From Pseudomonadota bacterium (GTDB lineage Bacteria > Pseudomonadota > Gammaproteobacteria > Steroidobacterales > Woeseiaceae), in assembly GCA_022574185.1 (NCBI GenBank), contig JACZSM010000025.1:1-39196 (forward strand): a DNA stretch of 39,196 nucleotides, read 5' to 3'. Positions 17,345-26,214 of the stretch are shown here, piece by piece. How positions within the stretch are numbered: position 1 is the stretch's first letter; every line of letters starts with the position of its first letter. The notes under the pieces are model-generated. The model did no database searches. It was not told the DNA's origin and saw nothing but the letters and a program-made list of their open reading frames with translations. The translations under genes were made by a program, and so were the position numbers.

Positions 17345-18232
17345 ATGCCCGATGACATGCGCCTAATTATCGTCAGCGGACTATCCGGATCCGGCAAGAC
17401 GGTTGCGCTCCATGTACTTGAAGACCTCGGCTACTACTGTATTGACAACATGCCAGCCGCACTTTTGAAGTCGGCCGTCGCAGAGGTGACCTCCGGCAGC
17501 GATCAATCCACACGATTGCTCGCTGTTGGCGTCGATGCGCGCAACCCGCGCAAGGACCTCGAGGCGCTACCCAAGCTGATCGAAGAGCTCCGCAAGCAAG
17601 ACATTCAGACAGAATTGTTGGTGCTCCAGGCCGACGATAATGTATTGCTGAAGCGATTCAGCGAATCGCGCCGCCGACACCCGCTAGCCGAGCACGGCAC
17701 TGCTCTGCGTGCTGCAATTGCGCGCGAGCGAGCCATGCTCTCGGAAGTGATCGACTCGGCCGACCTGATCATCGACACGTCACGCACCAGTGTGTACGAA
17801 CTTGCGGATGCAATACGCGAACGGGTAGATCGTCGCAAGATGAACATGCTGTCGGTTCTCGTCGAGTCCTTCGGTTTCAAGAACGGAATTCCGGCCGACG
17901 CAGACTTCGTTTTTGATCTGCGATGTCTACCCAATCCGTATTGGACTACCGACCTGCGGGGACTCACGGGCCAAGACAAAGAAGTCACCGACTTTCTCGA
18001 TGCGCAGCCGAAATTCATCGCGATGTATGACGATATTCTCGCGTTCCTGAAGCGTTGGATTCCCGAGTACGATGAAGTGCACCGTAGCTATCTGACTGTT
18101 GCGATTGGTTGTACTGGCGGCCAGCATCGATCTGTATACATGACCGATAAGCTCGCCCTTGCACTGCGCGACGAACATGACCCGGTTCTTACGCGCCACA
18201 ACGAGCTCGGCGACCATACGATCAACACCTGA
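17345..18232 (+). CDS. rapZ: RNase adapter protein RapZ (YvcJ/YhbJ family)
   Basis: A nucleotide-binding RNA-binding protein. In E. coli it recruits RNase E to the small RNA GlmZ and so controls glucosamine-6-phosphate synthase, linking it to cell-envelope precursor supply. Walker A is GLSGSGKT (residues 12-19). The C-terminal domain has GCTGGQHRSVYMTDKLA, the conserved block that carries RNA binding and ligand sensing. Length 295 residues. ATG 17345 has GAG eight bases upstream; an internal ATG at 17357 is an alternative that matches the E. coli start more closely. GlmZ itself was not found in the window. Confidence 0.95.
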   Translation: MPDDMRLIIVSGLSGSGKTVALHVLEDLGYYCIDNMPAALLKSAVAEVTSGSDQSTRLLAVGVDARNPRKDLEALPKLIEELRKQDIQTELLVLQADDNVLLKRFSESRRRHPLAEHGTALRAAIARERAMLSEVIDSADLIIDTSRTSVYELADAIRERVDRRKMNMLSVLVESFGFKNGIPADADFVFDLRCLPNPYWTTDLRGLTGQDKEVTDFLDAQPKFIAMYDDILAFLKRWIPEYDEVHRSYLTVAIGCTGGQHRSVYMTDKLALALRDEHDPVLTRHNELGDHTINT

Positions 18233-18309
18233 TCTGCCCGCAGGCACCCAAAAGATGTCTGTACGCCTCAAGACAGTTAAACTCCGCGTACTCAAAAAAG
18301 GGCGAACCC

Positions 18310-19659
18310 ATGGAAGCGAGAGAGCATAGCCAGGCCAGCCTGCAACTCTTGCGCGAGCAGCTCGACAGTGGCCGCTTGCGCTCCGCACGCCTGATGTTGC
18401 ACAGTCTGCACCCGGCTGAAATCGCTCGCCTGCTCGAATCCGTGCCGCTGCGCGAGCGCGCGATTCTCTGGGAGATGGTCGATGCCGAAGATGAGGGCGA
18501 TGTTCTCGTCGAGGTGGCCGAAGAAGTTCGTGATGGCCTGATCAAGGGCATGCAGACCGAAGAACTCATTGCCGCGACTGAAGGCATGGAGCTTGACGAT
18601 CTCGCCGACCTGTTGGCCGACTTGCCCGAAACCGTCACCCAACAGGTACTGCAATCGCTTGACCAACAAGACGAGGAGCGGCTACGGCAGGTACTCGCCT
18701 ACGATGAGGACAGTGCCGGCGGCCTGATGAACGTCGACATCGTGACCGTCCGTCCCGACGTCACGCTCGAAGTCGTCTGTCGTTACCTGCGCGTCCGCGG
18801 TGATATTTCGGATGGCACCGACTCGATCTATGTTGTTGATCGTAATAACGAGCACGTCGGCTCTCTGTACTTGTCGCGTCTGCTTGCAAACGATCCCGAT
18901 TCACTTGTCACGAGTGTCATGTCCACCGACGTGATGCCGATTCCTGCACATACATCATCTGCAGATGTCGTTTGGGAATTCGAAAACCGCGACTTGTTAT
19001 CGGCACCAGTCGTCGACGAAGATTTCCGGGTAGTTGGCCGCATTACAGTTGATGACGTCGTCGACGTAATACGCGATGAGGCTGAGCACTCCTTAATGAG
19101 TGCCGCAGGCCTCGACGAGGAAGACGACATGTTTGCGCCCGTCTTTAAGAGCGCAAAGCGTCGGGCGCTTTGGCTTGGCATCAATTTGTGTACGGCATTC
19201 CTCGCGGCAGCCGTCGTCGATATTTTTCAAACGACACTCGACAAGATCGTCCTGCTCGCCGTGCTGATGCCGGTCGTACCCAGCATGGGTGGAGTCGCCG
19301 GTAGTCAGTCGCTCACAATAATTACGCGAGCACTGGCCCTCAAGCAGATCGATCATACCAATGCAAAGCGGATTTTGCGCAAGGAGTTACTCGTCGGAAT
19401 TCTCAACGGCCTCGGCTGGGCCGTCGTCGTCGCGGCTTTCACGTTTCTGTGGTTCGGCGACTGGCGCATTGGCGGCGTCATTGGGGCCGCGATGATTATT
19501 AACCTGTTTATCGCACCGCTTGCAGGATTCGTAATTCCGATGACATTGCGCCGCATGCAGATCGATCCTGCATTGGCCGGCGGTGTCGTGCTAACGACCG
19601 TGACAGACGTCATTGGTTATTCCGCGTTTCTCGGGCTCGGCGCCGCATTCTTGTTGTAG
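18310..19659 (+). CDS. mgtE: Magnesium transporter MgtE
   Basis: A Mg2+-gated inner-membrane channel. The first 130 residues form the acidic MgtE N-domain superhelix (LHPAEIARLLESVPLRER, DLLADLPETV). Two CBS domains follow (about 135-255; SLYLSRLLAND, VVGRITVDDVVDVI), then five membrane helices with the pore signature MPVVPSMGGVAGSQSLTI. Length 449 residues, complete. AGGG lies upstream of the ATG. It is 77 bp after rapZ; that gap holds no npr gene. In several Gammaproteobacteria mgtE follows rapZ/npr, so the context is familiar. Confidence 0.96.
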   Translation: MEAREHSQASLQLLREQLDSGRLRSARLMLHSLHPAEIARLLESVPLRERAILWEMVDAEDEGDVLVEVAEEVRDGLIKGMQTEELIAATEGMELDDLADLLADLPETVTQQVLQSLDQQDEERLRQVLAYDEDSAGGLMNVDIVTVRPDVTLEVVCRYLRVRGDISDGTDSIYVVDRNNEHVGSLYLSRLLANDPDSLVTSVMSTDVMPIPAHTSSADVVWEFENRDLLSAPVVDEDFRVVGRITVDDVVDVIRDEAEHSLMSAAGLDEEDDMFAPVFKSAKRRALWLGINLCTAFLAAAVVDIFQTTLDKIVLLAVLMPVVPSMGGVAGSQSLTIITRALALKQIDHTNAKRILRKELLVGILNGLGWAVVVAAFTFLWFGDWRIGGVIGAAMIINLFIAPLAGFVIPMTLRRMQIDPALAGGVVLTTVTDVIGYSAFLGLGAAFLL

Positions 19660-19665
19660 TAGCGG

Positions 19666-19684
19666 GCCGTACCGTTCGTACGGC
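19666..19684. terminator. Inverted repeat after mgtE
   Basis: GCCGTAC and GTACGGC form a perfect 7-bp stem around CGTTC, seven bases after the mgtE stop and before the convergent patatin gene. There is no T-tract, so termination is only likely from position. Confidence 0.4.
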
Positions 19685-19751
19685 GAGCTAATCGACTGGT
19701 TGCAGTGATGCTAGCAGGACGCCGGGAAATAACTCAAGCGATCAAGCGTCA

Positions 19752-19787
19752 GTAGCTATCGCTCGCGCCCATGGGGCCGCTCCTACT
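19752..19787 (-). repeat. REP-like sequence (GTAGGAGCGGC type)
   Basis: Read on the minus strand it is GTAGGAGCGGC followed by CCCATGGGCGCGAGCGATAG. The core GCGGCCC/GGGCGC can pair with one bulged base. The GTAGGAGCGGC...CGCGA pattern is the form of dispersed extragenic palindromes seen in many Gammaproteobacteria. It touches the stop codon of the patatin gene (TAG, 19786-19788). Only one copy was noticed in the window, so repetition across the genome is assumed, not shown. Confidence 0.45.
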
Positions 19788-21015
19788 ATTGCGTATCTTC
19801 GCCGTGCAGCGAACCCAAGTCTCGCTGGATCCAGGTGGGTGCGAAGAGGCGGGGTACATCTTCGCCCGTCACAAAGGCCAGCAACTCATCCTTGACTTTC
19901 ATCCCGTCGCGGTAGCCGAGTTCGATCAACTCTCGCGTGTAAGCCTGCTCGAACAGCAGGAAACTCAGCAAGCGACTCTCACCTCGGCGGTTTCCGGCAA
20001 TGCCGCGTAACAGACCGCGTATCGCAAATGGTAGTTGCTTTCGATGTTTGTGGGCGATGACACGCAAGTCCTCGCTAGGGACGATCAGCATCGTATCAAT
20101 CGCCCGCATGCGGGACAGTGAACCTGTGCGATGCTCGCTATCGACCGAATCGATTATTTGATTGATGCGCGTCATGCGTTCAAGATCTGTATACAGTCCG
20201 TCCATGAACAAAGTATCGAGCATATAACCGGCGATTTGAGCGAAGCTCGGAGATTTCTGTGGGTTTTCGAGAGTTGGCGCCTTGTCGGCCGTCTCGTCTC
20301 TGATGCCGAGCACGAGAATCCGGTCGGCGCCGAGATGAATCGCCGGGCTAAGTGGCGTTGCCTGGCGCATCGCACCGTCGCCAAAATACTCCCCATTGAT
20401 TTGCACGGGCGCAAATATCATGGGCACTGCGATACTGGCCATCAGGTGATCCAGATTCAGATCGCCACACACACCGACGCGACGAGTTCGAGACCAGCCA
20501 CGACGACCTGCCGCTGCCTGGAAAAATGACGTCGAGCGCGCCGACGCATAGCCGGCCGCCGTTATGGTCACAGCCTCCAGGAAACCATCGTCGATACCCT
20601 CCTGTATGCGTGGGAAGCGAACATTACGGCTCAGTAATGCGCGCAAAGGGGCATTGTCGAGCAGCGACTTCGGCATTCCTACGAGTACCCCGCCAGTCAC
20701 GATTGCGCCCAACCAGCGCAGGCTGCTCTTCAACATGGTCAGATTGTCAGTGCGATAGACCTGGTGGCATCGAAAGTTAGCCCAAACCCGGACGAGTTCG
20801 GCTACCGCAACCTTAAAGCGCCGTGCCTTGCTCGCGAGGACAATTGCATTGATTGCCCCTGCCGATGTTCCGCTCACAACGGCAAACGGAATGACAGAGC
20901 CTTTGGGTAGGAGTTCAGCCAGCGCCTTGAGGACACCAACTTGAAATGCGCCGCGCGCGCCACCGCCGGGCAAGACCAGCGCAGTCATTTTTCTTTGCGT
21001 CTCTGCCTTTTTCAT
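19786..21015 (-). CDS. Patatin-like phospholipase family protein
   Basis: A predicted serine lipid acyl hydrolase with a Ser-Asp dyad. The oxyanion motif is GGGARG (residues 17-22), the nucleophile elbow GTSAG (49-53, S51), and the catalytic aspartate D213 lies in the DGA motif of GDGAMRQ. Length 409 residues; the region after about 230 is an extension shared with bacterial patatins whose target is unknown. No signal peptide or clear membrane anchor, so probably cytoplasmic or peripheral. ATG 21015 gives a nine-residue leader; ATG at codon 10 directly before the conserved TALVLPGGGARG is a possible alternative start. It is divergent from the peroxiredoxin gene, with 121 bp between. Confidence 0.88.
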   Translation of the reverse strand: MKKAETQRKMTALVLPGGGARGAFQVGVLKALAELLPKGSVIPFAVVSGTSAGAINAIVLASKARRFKVAVAELVRVWANFRCHQVYRTDNLTMLKSSLRWLGAIVTGGVLVGMPKSLLDNAPLRALLSRNVRFPRIQEGIDDGFLEAVTITAAGYASARSTSFFQAAAGRRGWSRTRRVGVCGDLNLDHLMASIAVPMIFAPVQINGEYFGDGAMRQATPLSPAIHLGADRILVLGIRDETADKAPTLENPQKSPSFAQIAGYMLDTLFMDGLYTDLERMTRINQIIDSVDSEHRTGSLSRMRAIDTMLIVPSEDLRVIAHKHRKQLPFAIRGLLRGIAGNRRGESRLLSFLLFEQAYTRELIELGYRDGMKVKDELLAFVTGEDVPRLFAPTWIQRDLGSLHGEDTQ

Positions 21016-21136
21016 AGCGTGATCAAATGCTGATAAGTACCCGCTTGGAATCTAATCGTATTATAGTATCGGCCATTGCACAGCGCGCCTTGACCTCGCC
21101 CGGATATACAGCCGTTCAAACAGATATGGCCCAATA

Positions 21137-21670
21137 ATGCGACAAAAATCGACTATTTTATTGATGTTCTCGATCTTTGCAGTCAGCCTTTTCGCTCTTG
21201 CTGCCGGGCCAATTGTCATCGGAGAAGACGCGCCAGAATTCGAACTACCCGATCAGACCGGTCAGCTACATTCGCTTGAAGACTACCGCGACAAATGGGT
21301 CGTGTTGTATTTCTACCCAAAGGATGAGACGCCCGGTTGCACAACCGAAGCCTGCGAATTCCGCGACAATATTTTCGAGTTCAATAAGATCAACGCACAG
21401 ATTCTCGGCGTTAGTCTTGATGACGTCGAATCGCATCAGAAATTCGCCGAACACCATAGCCTCCCCTTTCCTTTACTGGCCGACGTTGACGGCCAGGCAG
21501 CAGATGCATATGGTGTCAAAACAAGAAGGCTGGGCATGAAATTCGCCAAACGGCAGACGTTCCTGATCGATCCCGAGGGCAAGATTGCCAAACATTATAA
21601 GAAAGTGCAGCCCGCCACGCACTCGGTGCAAGTACTCGCGGATCTCAAAGACCTCGGCGCCGGCCAATAA
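21137..21670 (+). CDS. Exported thiol peroxidase of the Bcp (PrxQ) type
   Basis: A peroxiredoxin that would reduce hydrogen peroxide or organic hydroperoxides with thiol help. FYPKDETPGCTTEACEFRD carries the peroxidatic cysteine C68 and the resolving cysteine C73 five residues later, the Bcp/PrxQ arrangement. Unlike ordinary cytoplasmic Bcp it has an N-terminal signal-like segment (KSTILLMFSIFAVSLFALAAG, residues 4-24), so periplasmic or membrane-anchored location is predicted. Total length 177; without the leader it matches the usual Bcp of about 155 residues. The electron donor in the periplasm is not apparent. It stands alone between a patatin gene and a convergent VWA gene. Confidence 0.88.
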   Translation: MRQKSTILLMFSIFAVSLFALAAGPIVIGEDAPEFELPDQTGQLHSLEDYRDKWVVLYFYPKDETPGCTTEACEFRDNIFEFNKINAQILGVSLDDVESHQKFAEHHSLPFPLLADVDGQAADAYGVKTRRLGMKFAKRQTFLIDPEGKIAKHYKKVQPATHSVQVLADLKDLGAGQ

Positions 21671-21705
21671 CCGGTCGCATTATTACAGCGCCTGTGGTTC
21701 CAACT

Positions 21706-22881
21706 TTATCGTAGGGCCTTGATGCCGTCATCGAGGCCGGCGATTGTCAACGGATACATTCGATCACTCATGATGTCACGCGCAATTTTTACCGACGGTG
21801 TGTAATCCCAGCGCTGCCTGGGCTCGGGATTAAGCCATATTGCCTTCGCATAGGTTTTCAACAGACGCTTTATCCATACGGCGCCTGGTTCGTCGTTCCA
21901 GTGTTCGATGCTGCCACCCGCGTAAACAATCTCGTACGGGCTCATCGTCGCATCGCCGACAAATATCAACTTGTAGTCGCTACCGTACCTGTGAGTAATA
22001 TCAAGCGTCGGTATACGTTCAGCATGTCGGCGTCGATTGTCTTTCCATACGCTTTCATAAACGAAGTTGTGAAAATAGAAGTACTCAAGATGTTTGAACT
22101 CGCTACGCGCAGCGGAAAAGAGCTCCTCGCAAACGCGCACGTGATCGTCCATTGAGCCACCAATATCCAAAAATAACAGTACTTTGATGGCATTGTGCCG
22201 CTCAGGGACCATGCGGATGTCCAACAGTCCGGCATTACGCGCCGTCTTGTCTATCGTATCGGCGAGATCAAGCTGGTCGGCAGCACCCTCACGGGCAAAC
22301 TTACGCAACCGCCGCAAGGCGACCTTGATATTGCGTGTACCGAGTTCGATCGAGTCATCAAGATTGCGAAATTCGCGCCGCTCCCAGATTTTGACGGCAC
22401 GGCGATTTCGCGATTCTGGCTGGCCAATACGCACTCCCTCAGGGTTGTAGCCGTACGCGCCAAACGGCGACGTGCCGGCCGTGCCAATCCATCGGCTGCC
22501 ACCCTCATGGCGTTCATCTTGCTCATCGAAGCGCTCCTGGAGCGCTTTCATCAGCGCCTCGAAACCGCCCAGCGCCTCAATCTGCGCGCGCTCCTCCTCA
22601 CTTAGCATTAGCTCTGCCTGCAGCCTGAGCCATTCTTCAGGAACATCCTGCATCAAGTCGGCCAGCGAGTCTTCTACGCCTTTGAAATACACCGCGAAGA
22701 TGCGGTCGAATCGATCAAAGTGTGCCTCATCCTTCACAAGGCAGACACGTGACAGGTAGTAGAATTCTTCGACACTTTCTTCGGCGAGCCCGCTTTTCAT
22801 TGCCTCGAGCAACATCAACAACTCGGTAATCGACGTTTTGATACCGCCATCACGAAGCAAAAAGAAAAACGGTATCAACAT
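21706..22881 (-). CDS. VWA domain-containing CoxE-like protein
   Basis: A 391-residue protein with a C-terminal von Willebrand factor A domain, probably acting with the MoxR ATPase just upstream as a chaperone-like complex that matures or activates another protein. Residues 1-120 are helical and acidic. The VWA domain begins about residue 230; its metal-ion site reads D239-x-G-G-S243 (LFLDIGGSMDDHV) with a further acidic/Thr site in GDATMSPYE. This departs from the canonical DxSxS at the first serine. No signal peptide, so cytoplasmic. The gene follows the MoxR gene after 23 bp. The client protein is unknown. Confidence 0.85.
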   Translation of the reverse strand: MLIPFFFLLRDGGIKTSITELLMLLEAMKSGLAEESVEEFYYLSRVCLVKDEAHFDRFDRIFAVYFKGVEDSLADLMQDVPEEWLRLQAELMLSEEERAQIEALGGFEALMKALQERFDEQDERHEGGSRWIGTAGTSPFGAYGYNPEGVRIGQPESRNRRAVKIWERREFRNLDDSIELGTRNIKVALRRLRKFAREGAADQLDLADTIDKTARNAGLLDIRMVPERHNAIKVLLFLDIGGSMDDHVRVCEELFSAARSEFKHLEYFYFHNFVYESVWKDNRRRHAERIPTLDITHRYGSDYKLIFVGDATMSPYEIVYAGGSIEHWNDEPGAVWIKRLLKTYAKAIWLNPEPRQRWDYTPSVKIARDIMSDRMYPLTIAGLDDGIKALR

Positions 22882-22904
22882 GGTCGGCTACTAGCCATCA
22901 AGCA

Positions 22905-23768
22905 TCAGCTCGACGTCCTGCTGTTGCGTCGATCCAGAAAAACCAGTTGCTCGAACAGGTGCACATCCTGCTCATTTTTCAAAAGCGCACCGTAAAGCGG
23001 CGGAATCGCCTTGCGCGACGCTTCGGCCCTGAGAAATTCAGGCGAAATGTCCTCGGCCAGCAGCAGCTTTATCCAGTCAAGCAGTTCCGACGTTGACGGT
23101 TTTTTCTTCAGCCCGGGCACTTCTCGTATTTTGTAAAACGCATTGAGCGCCTCGGCCAGCAATGTTTTCTTCAGCCCGGGAAAATGCACATCGACGATTT
23201 TCTGCATCGTGTTCCTGTCCGGAAATTGGATGTAATGGAAAAAGCAACGCCGCAAAAATGCGTCAGGCAACTCTTTCTCGTTATTGCTTGTGATGATAAT
23301 AATCGGCCGGTGCACTGCCTTGATCAGTTGTTTCGTCTCGTACACGAAAAATTCCATCCGGTCGAGTTCCAGCAGCAAGTCATTCGGAAATTCGATGTCG
23401 GCCTTGTCAATCTCGTCGATCAGCAATACGGGTTGCTCAACGCTATCGAACGCCTCCCAGATATTGCCGGGCACGATATAATTGGAAATGTCATTCACAC
23501 GCGCGTCGCCCAACTGAGAATCACGAAGTCGCGCGACGGCGTCATACTCGTACAAGCCCTGCTGCGCTTTGGTCGTCGATTTAATGTGCCATTCGTACAA
23601 TGGCTTGCCAAGTGACTTCGCAATCTCGATCGCCAGTTGCGTCTTTCCCGTGCCAGGTTCGCCCTTGATCAGTATGGGTCGCTGTAGCGTAACGGCCGCA
23701 TTGACCGCGAGTGTCAAGTCGTCAGTGGAAACGTAAGTGCTCGTGCCTGAGAATTTCTTGTCTGCCAT
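22905..23768 (-). CDS. MoxR family AAA+ ATPase
   Basis: A cytoplasmic AAA+ ATPase of the MoxR class. Walker A is GEPGTGKT (residues 36-43), Walker B is VLLIDEIDKADIEFPNDLLL, the sensor 1 asparagine is in IIITSNNEKELPDAFLRRC, with the arginine finger pair RR in the same block. The ATG at 23766-23768 is preferred, with GGA about eight bases upstream; an in-frame ATG at 23792 would add eight residues. The pairing with a VWA gene immediately downstream is the classic MoxR-VWA arrangement; such pairs act in metal-centre insertion or complex assembly in studied cases. Nothing here fixes the target. Confidence 0.92.
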   Translation of the reverse strand: MADKKFSGTSTYVSTDDLTLAVNAAVTLQRPILIKGEPGTGKTQLAIEIAKSLGKPLYEWHIKSTTKAQQGLYEYDAVARLRDSQLGDARVNDISNYIVPGNIWEAFDSVEQPVLLIDEIDKADIEFPNDLLLELDRMEFFVYETKQLIKAVHRPIIIITSNNEKELPDAFLRRCFFHYIQFPDRNTMQKIVDVHFPGLKKTLLAEALNAFYKIREVPGLKKKPSTSELLDWIKLLLAEDISPEFLRAEASRKAIPPLYGALLKNEQDVHLFEQLVFLDRRNSRTSS

Positions 23769-23835
23769 TAGTTCGTCCGGAAATCGTGCCACGCAGCGAC
23801 TATCTTACCGTCTGAAGGTTTGCGCACAAGGACCG

Positions 23836-26208
23836 CTATTCGCCGGACGGCGTCAGAATCAGTGTGTGACGGGTTTCCCCAGGCAGGAACGGCGTCGCTC
23901 GCCCTTCGACCCAGTCCTGATGACCACGCCTGTAAAATTCTGACAGCGGATGCCCGCTCTGCCCGGCAGGCATGTGCATCAGGCCATTGGCTTCGTCACC
24001 CGGTGCGACTGAAAATCGCTGCGAGGCCCCCCAGTTCGTTCCCTGGGCCTTGGGCATGTTGCTGTCACCAGCCAGTGGTTCGCGTGGCATGTCGAGAAAA
24101 CCCGCCAGGAACGGTAATGCCCGGCTCATCGGGTGCCTGATGCTGGCCATGTTGCGTTCGCCCCAGTTTCGATCGGCAAGATCGCCGTCAAAGCCCGCTT
24201 TGAAGTAGCGAATATTTTCATTAACTGCTGCCAGCAACAGCGCGTGCCAGCTATCGTAGTTACCGGGCAGAAGATGTTGTGGTTGTTCGCGGAGCAGCGA
24301 CCACAGCGGCGCCTCGAACTGGCTGCTGCGGCGCAGCCGGACATCGTCGTCGTAGGCATCGCGAACCGGGCCCGTCAGCGCATGAAACACGCGCGACTGA
24401 ACTTCAAGGCGAAATGCGCGCACCAAACGATAGCCGACTGAGTCGGGTGTTGCTCGTGGGATCCAGTTCTCTGCAAGGCGTCGGTATTCCGTCAAGTCGG
24501 GATCTGACGCTGTCGTCTCCTCGTCCAGGACATCGAGCAACAACTCGCGCCAACGGCCGAGAAACAGGGCACGATCGTCGGTTTGAATCGCGAGCATGTC
24601 GGCTGGTTCGAATTTATCCCTGGCCAGCAGTGCGTCTCGAATCTGTGACGCCCGGGCACCGAGGTCGTAGCCACCGTCACCGATGAGGCTCAGCGACTCG
24701 CCGTCGGTAACCCGTGCATTCGCGGTCCAGATGCGACCACTGTCAGGATTCAGGATTCGCGGATACGCGTCGGTGTCCAGCCAACCGTGCCAGCCCTGTG
24801 CTTCGCTCCAGTCGGCAGGCACCATCGCATCGAAGGATGATTTGCGCGGAATTTTTCCCGCAATCGTCCAGCCGATATTGCCGTCGGCGTCACCGGCGAC
24901 AAAGTTTTGCGGCGGAATCCCCATCGTATTTGCAACGGCTAGCGCCGCAACCACCGAGCCGACCGTCTCCAGGTCCATCAGCCGAAGATTCGCGGCGCCA
25001 GCCTGGTGCGCGATCCAGCTCACTACCAGCTCACCATCTGGATAATCGACGTCATCAATTACGGGACCCCAGATCGTCTCACGCACGATGTATTCGATTG
25101 GCGCACCGTCTTTGACCCGTATAAGCTCGTGATACTCATCAAATGATCGGTCACCAGCAGGTGTCCGGTACGTATTCGGAGATTGGCCTGGCCGCAGTAT
25201 TACCGCATCGGCCCAATCGCCGTAGCTGTTCGTGAAACCCCAGGCGACCTTGCCATTGCTGCCCGCCACGACGAATGGCGAGCCCGGCAGCGTGACGCCT
25301 GTAACATCGCGCCTGACAGCACCGTTCACGACAAGGCGCGCACGATAATAGACATTCGGCGTCCTCAACATCAGGTGCATATCATTGGACACCAGCGCAC
25401 GACCGGTGCTGGTCAATGCGCCACGAACTGCCCAGTTGTTGCTGCCATCAAGAGGCGGTCTACTACGTTCCGCCGCGGGCGGGGAAATATCGCCAACATG
25501 CCGAATGGAATACGTGCCTGGTGCAGGCATAGCCATCGCCGCACGCGCAACGCCCATCAACGGCGCATCCCACGACGTGCCTTGCGGATACATCCACGCA
25601 TACACCGCAGATGGCAGGATGCGCTTCGCGAGACCACGCTGCACATCACGAGTCGCGCGCGAATCATTAAGTTGAACGAACATTGCGTAGGCAACGAGCA
25701 CCGTGTCCTCGGGCTTCCAGGGCTCGGGATCCACGCCAAGTACAAAGTACTCGAACGGCTTTGCACCGAGACTCGCGAGGCCGGCGTTGACGCCGTCGGC
25801 ATAGCTGCGCAACACAGCCGAGTCGTTGTCTGATTGGGTCGTGACTGCGGTTCGCGCCCGGTTACGGAATCGATGCAAGCGCAAGCGCCGGTCGGAACTT
25901 ATGGCCGCTTCGCCAATGACTTCTGCCAGTTCTCCGGCCGCCTGGCGTCGCATCATGTCCATTTGAAAAAATCGATCCTGGCTGTGTGCGAATCCTGTCG
26001 CAAACGCGAGATCAGCCCGGTTACTCGCCGTTATCGTCGCGACGCCGGCAGCATCGCGTTCAATGCTGGCGCTCGCACGCAGCCCGCCCACCGACATGGT
26101 CCCATCCAGCGTCGGCAGACTGGCCCGAAACGTCAGCCAGCCAACAGTAGCCAACACAAATACCGCCAGGAGAACGGCTGCGAACAGACGAAGGAACAGC
26201 CGCTTCAT
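23836..26208 (-). CDS. Penicillin acylase family protein (Ntn-hydrolase)
   Basis: A 790-residue precursor of the penicillin G acylase/acyl-homoserine-lactone acylase superfamily. An N-terminal hydrophobic segment (FLRLFAAVLLAVFVLATVGW) targets it to the periplasm or anchors it. The autocatalytic cleavage site is DGSNNWAV, leaving Ser256 as the N-terminal nucleophile of the beta chain; the alpha chain carries ATGFAHSQDRFFQMDMMRRQAAG in separate blocks before it. SNDMHLMLRTPNVYY and WGFTNSYGDWAD are family blocks of the beta chain. The substrate (beta-lactam, AHL or other amide) cannot be deduced. It begins 6 bp after pyk on the same strand and may be co-transcribed with it. Confidence 0.9.
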   Translation of the reverse strand: MKRLFLRLFAAVLLAVFVLATVGWLTFRASLPTLDGTMSVGGLRASASIERDAAGVATITASNRADLAFATGFAHSQDRFFQMDMMRRQAAGELAEVIGEAAISSDRRLRLHRFRNRARTAVTTQSDNDSAVLRSYADGVNAGLASLGAKPFEYFVLGVDPEPWKPEDTVLVAYAMFVQLNDSRATRDVQRGLAKRILPSAVYAWMYPQGTSWDAPLMGVARAAMAMPAPGTYSIRHVGDISPPAAERSRPPLDGSNNWAVRGALTSTGRALVSNDMHLMLRTPNVYYRARLVVNGAVRRDVTGVTLPGSPFVVAGSNGKVAWGFTNSYGDWADAVILRPGQSPNTYRTPAGDRSFDEYHELIRVKDGAPIEYIVRETIWGPVIDDVDYPDGELVVSWIAHQAGAANLRLMDLETVGSVVAALAVANTMGIPPQNFVAGDADGNIGWTIAGKIPRKSSFDAMVPADWSEAQGWHGWLDTDAYPRILNPDSGRIWTANARVTDGESLSLIGDGGYDLGARASQIRDALLARDKFEPADMLAIQTDDRALFLGRWRELLLDVLDEETTASDPDLTEYRRLAENWIPRATPDSVGYRLVRAFRLEVQSRVFHALTGPVRDAYDDDVRLRRSSQFEAPLWSLLREQPQHLLPGNYDSWHALLLAAVNENIRYFKAGFDGDLADRNWGERNMASIRHPMSRALPFLAGFLDMPREPLAGDSNMPKAQGTNWGASQRFSVAPGDEANGLMHMPAGQSGHPLSEFYRRGHQDWVEGRATPFLPGETRHTLILTPSGE

Positions 26209-26214
26209 GGTCAG

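Noticed and set aside
18233..18309. Short or broken npr gene between rapZ and mgtE
   Set aside because: The 77 bp contain no frame with the NPr histidine motif and are too short for the gene of about 90 codons.
23184..23615. Open plus-strand frame of 143 codons within the MoxR gene
   Set aside because: Complete overlap with the ATPase on the other strand and no independent signals.
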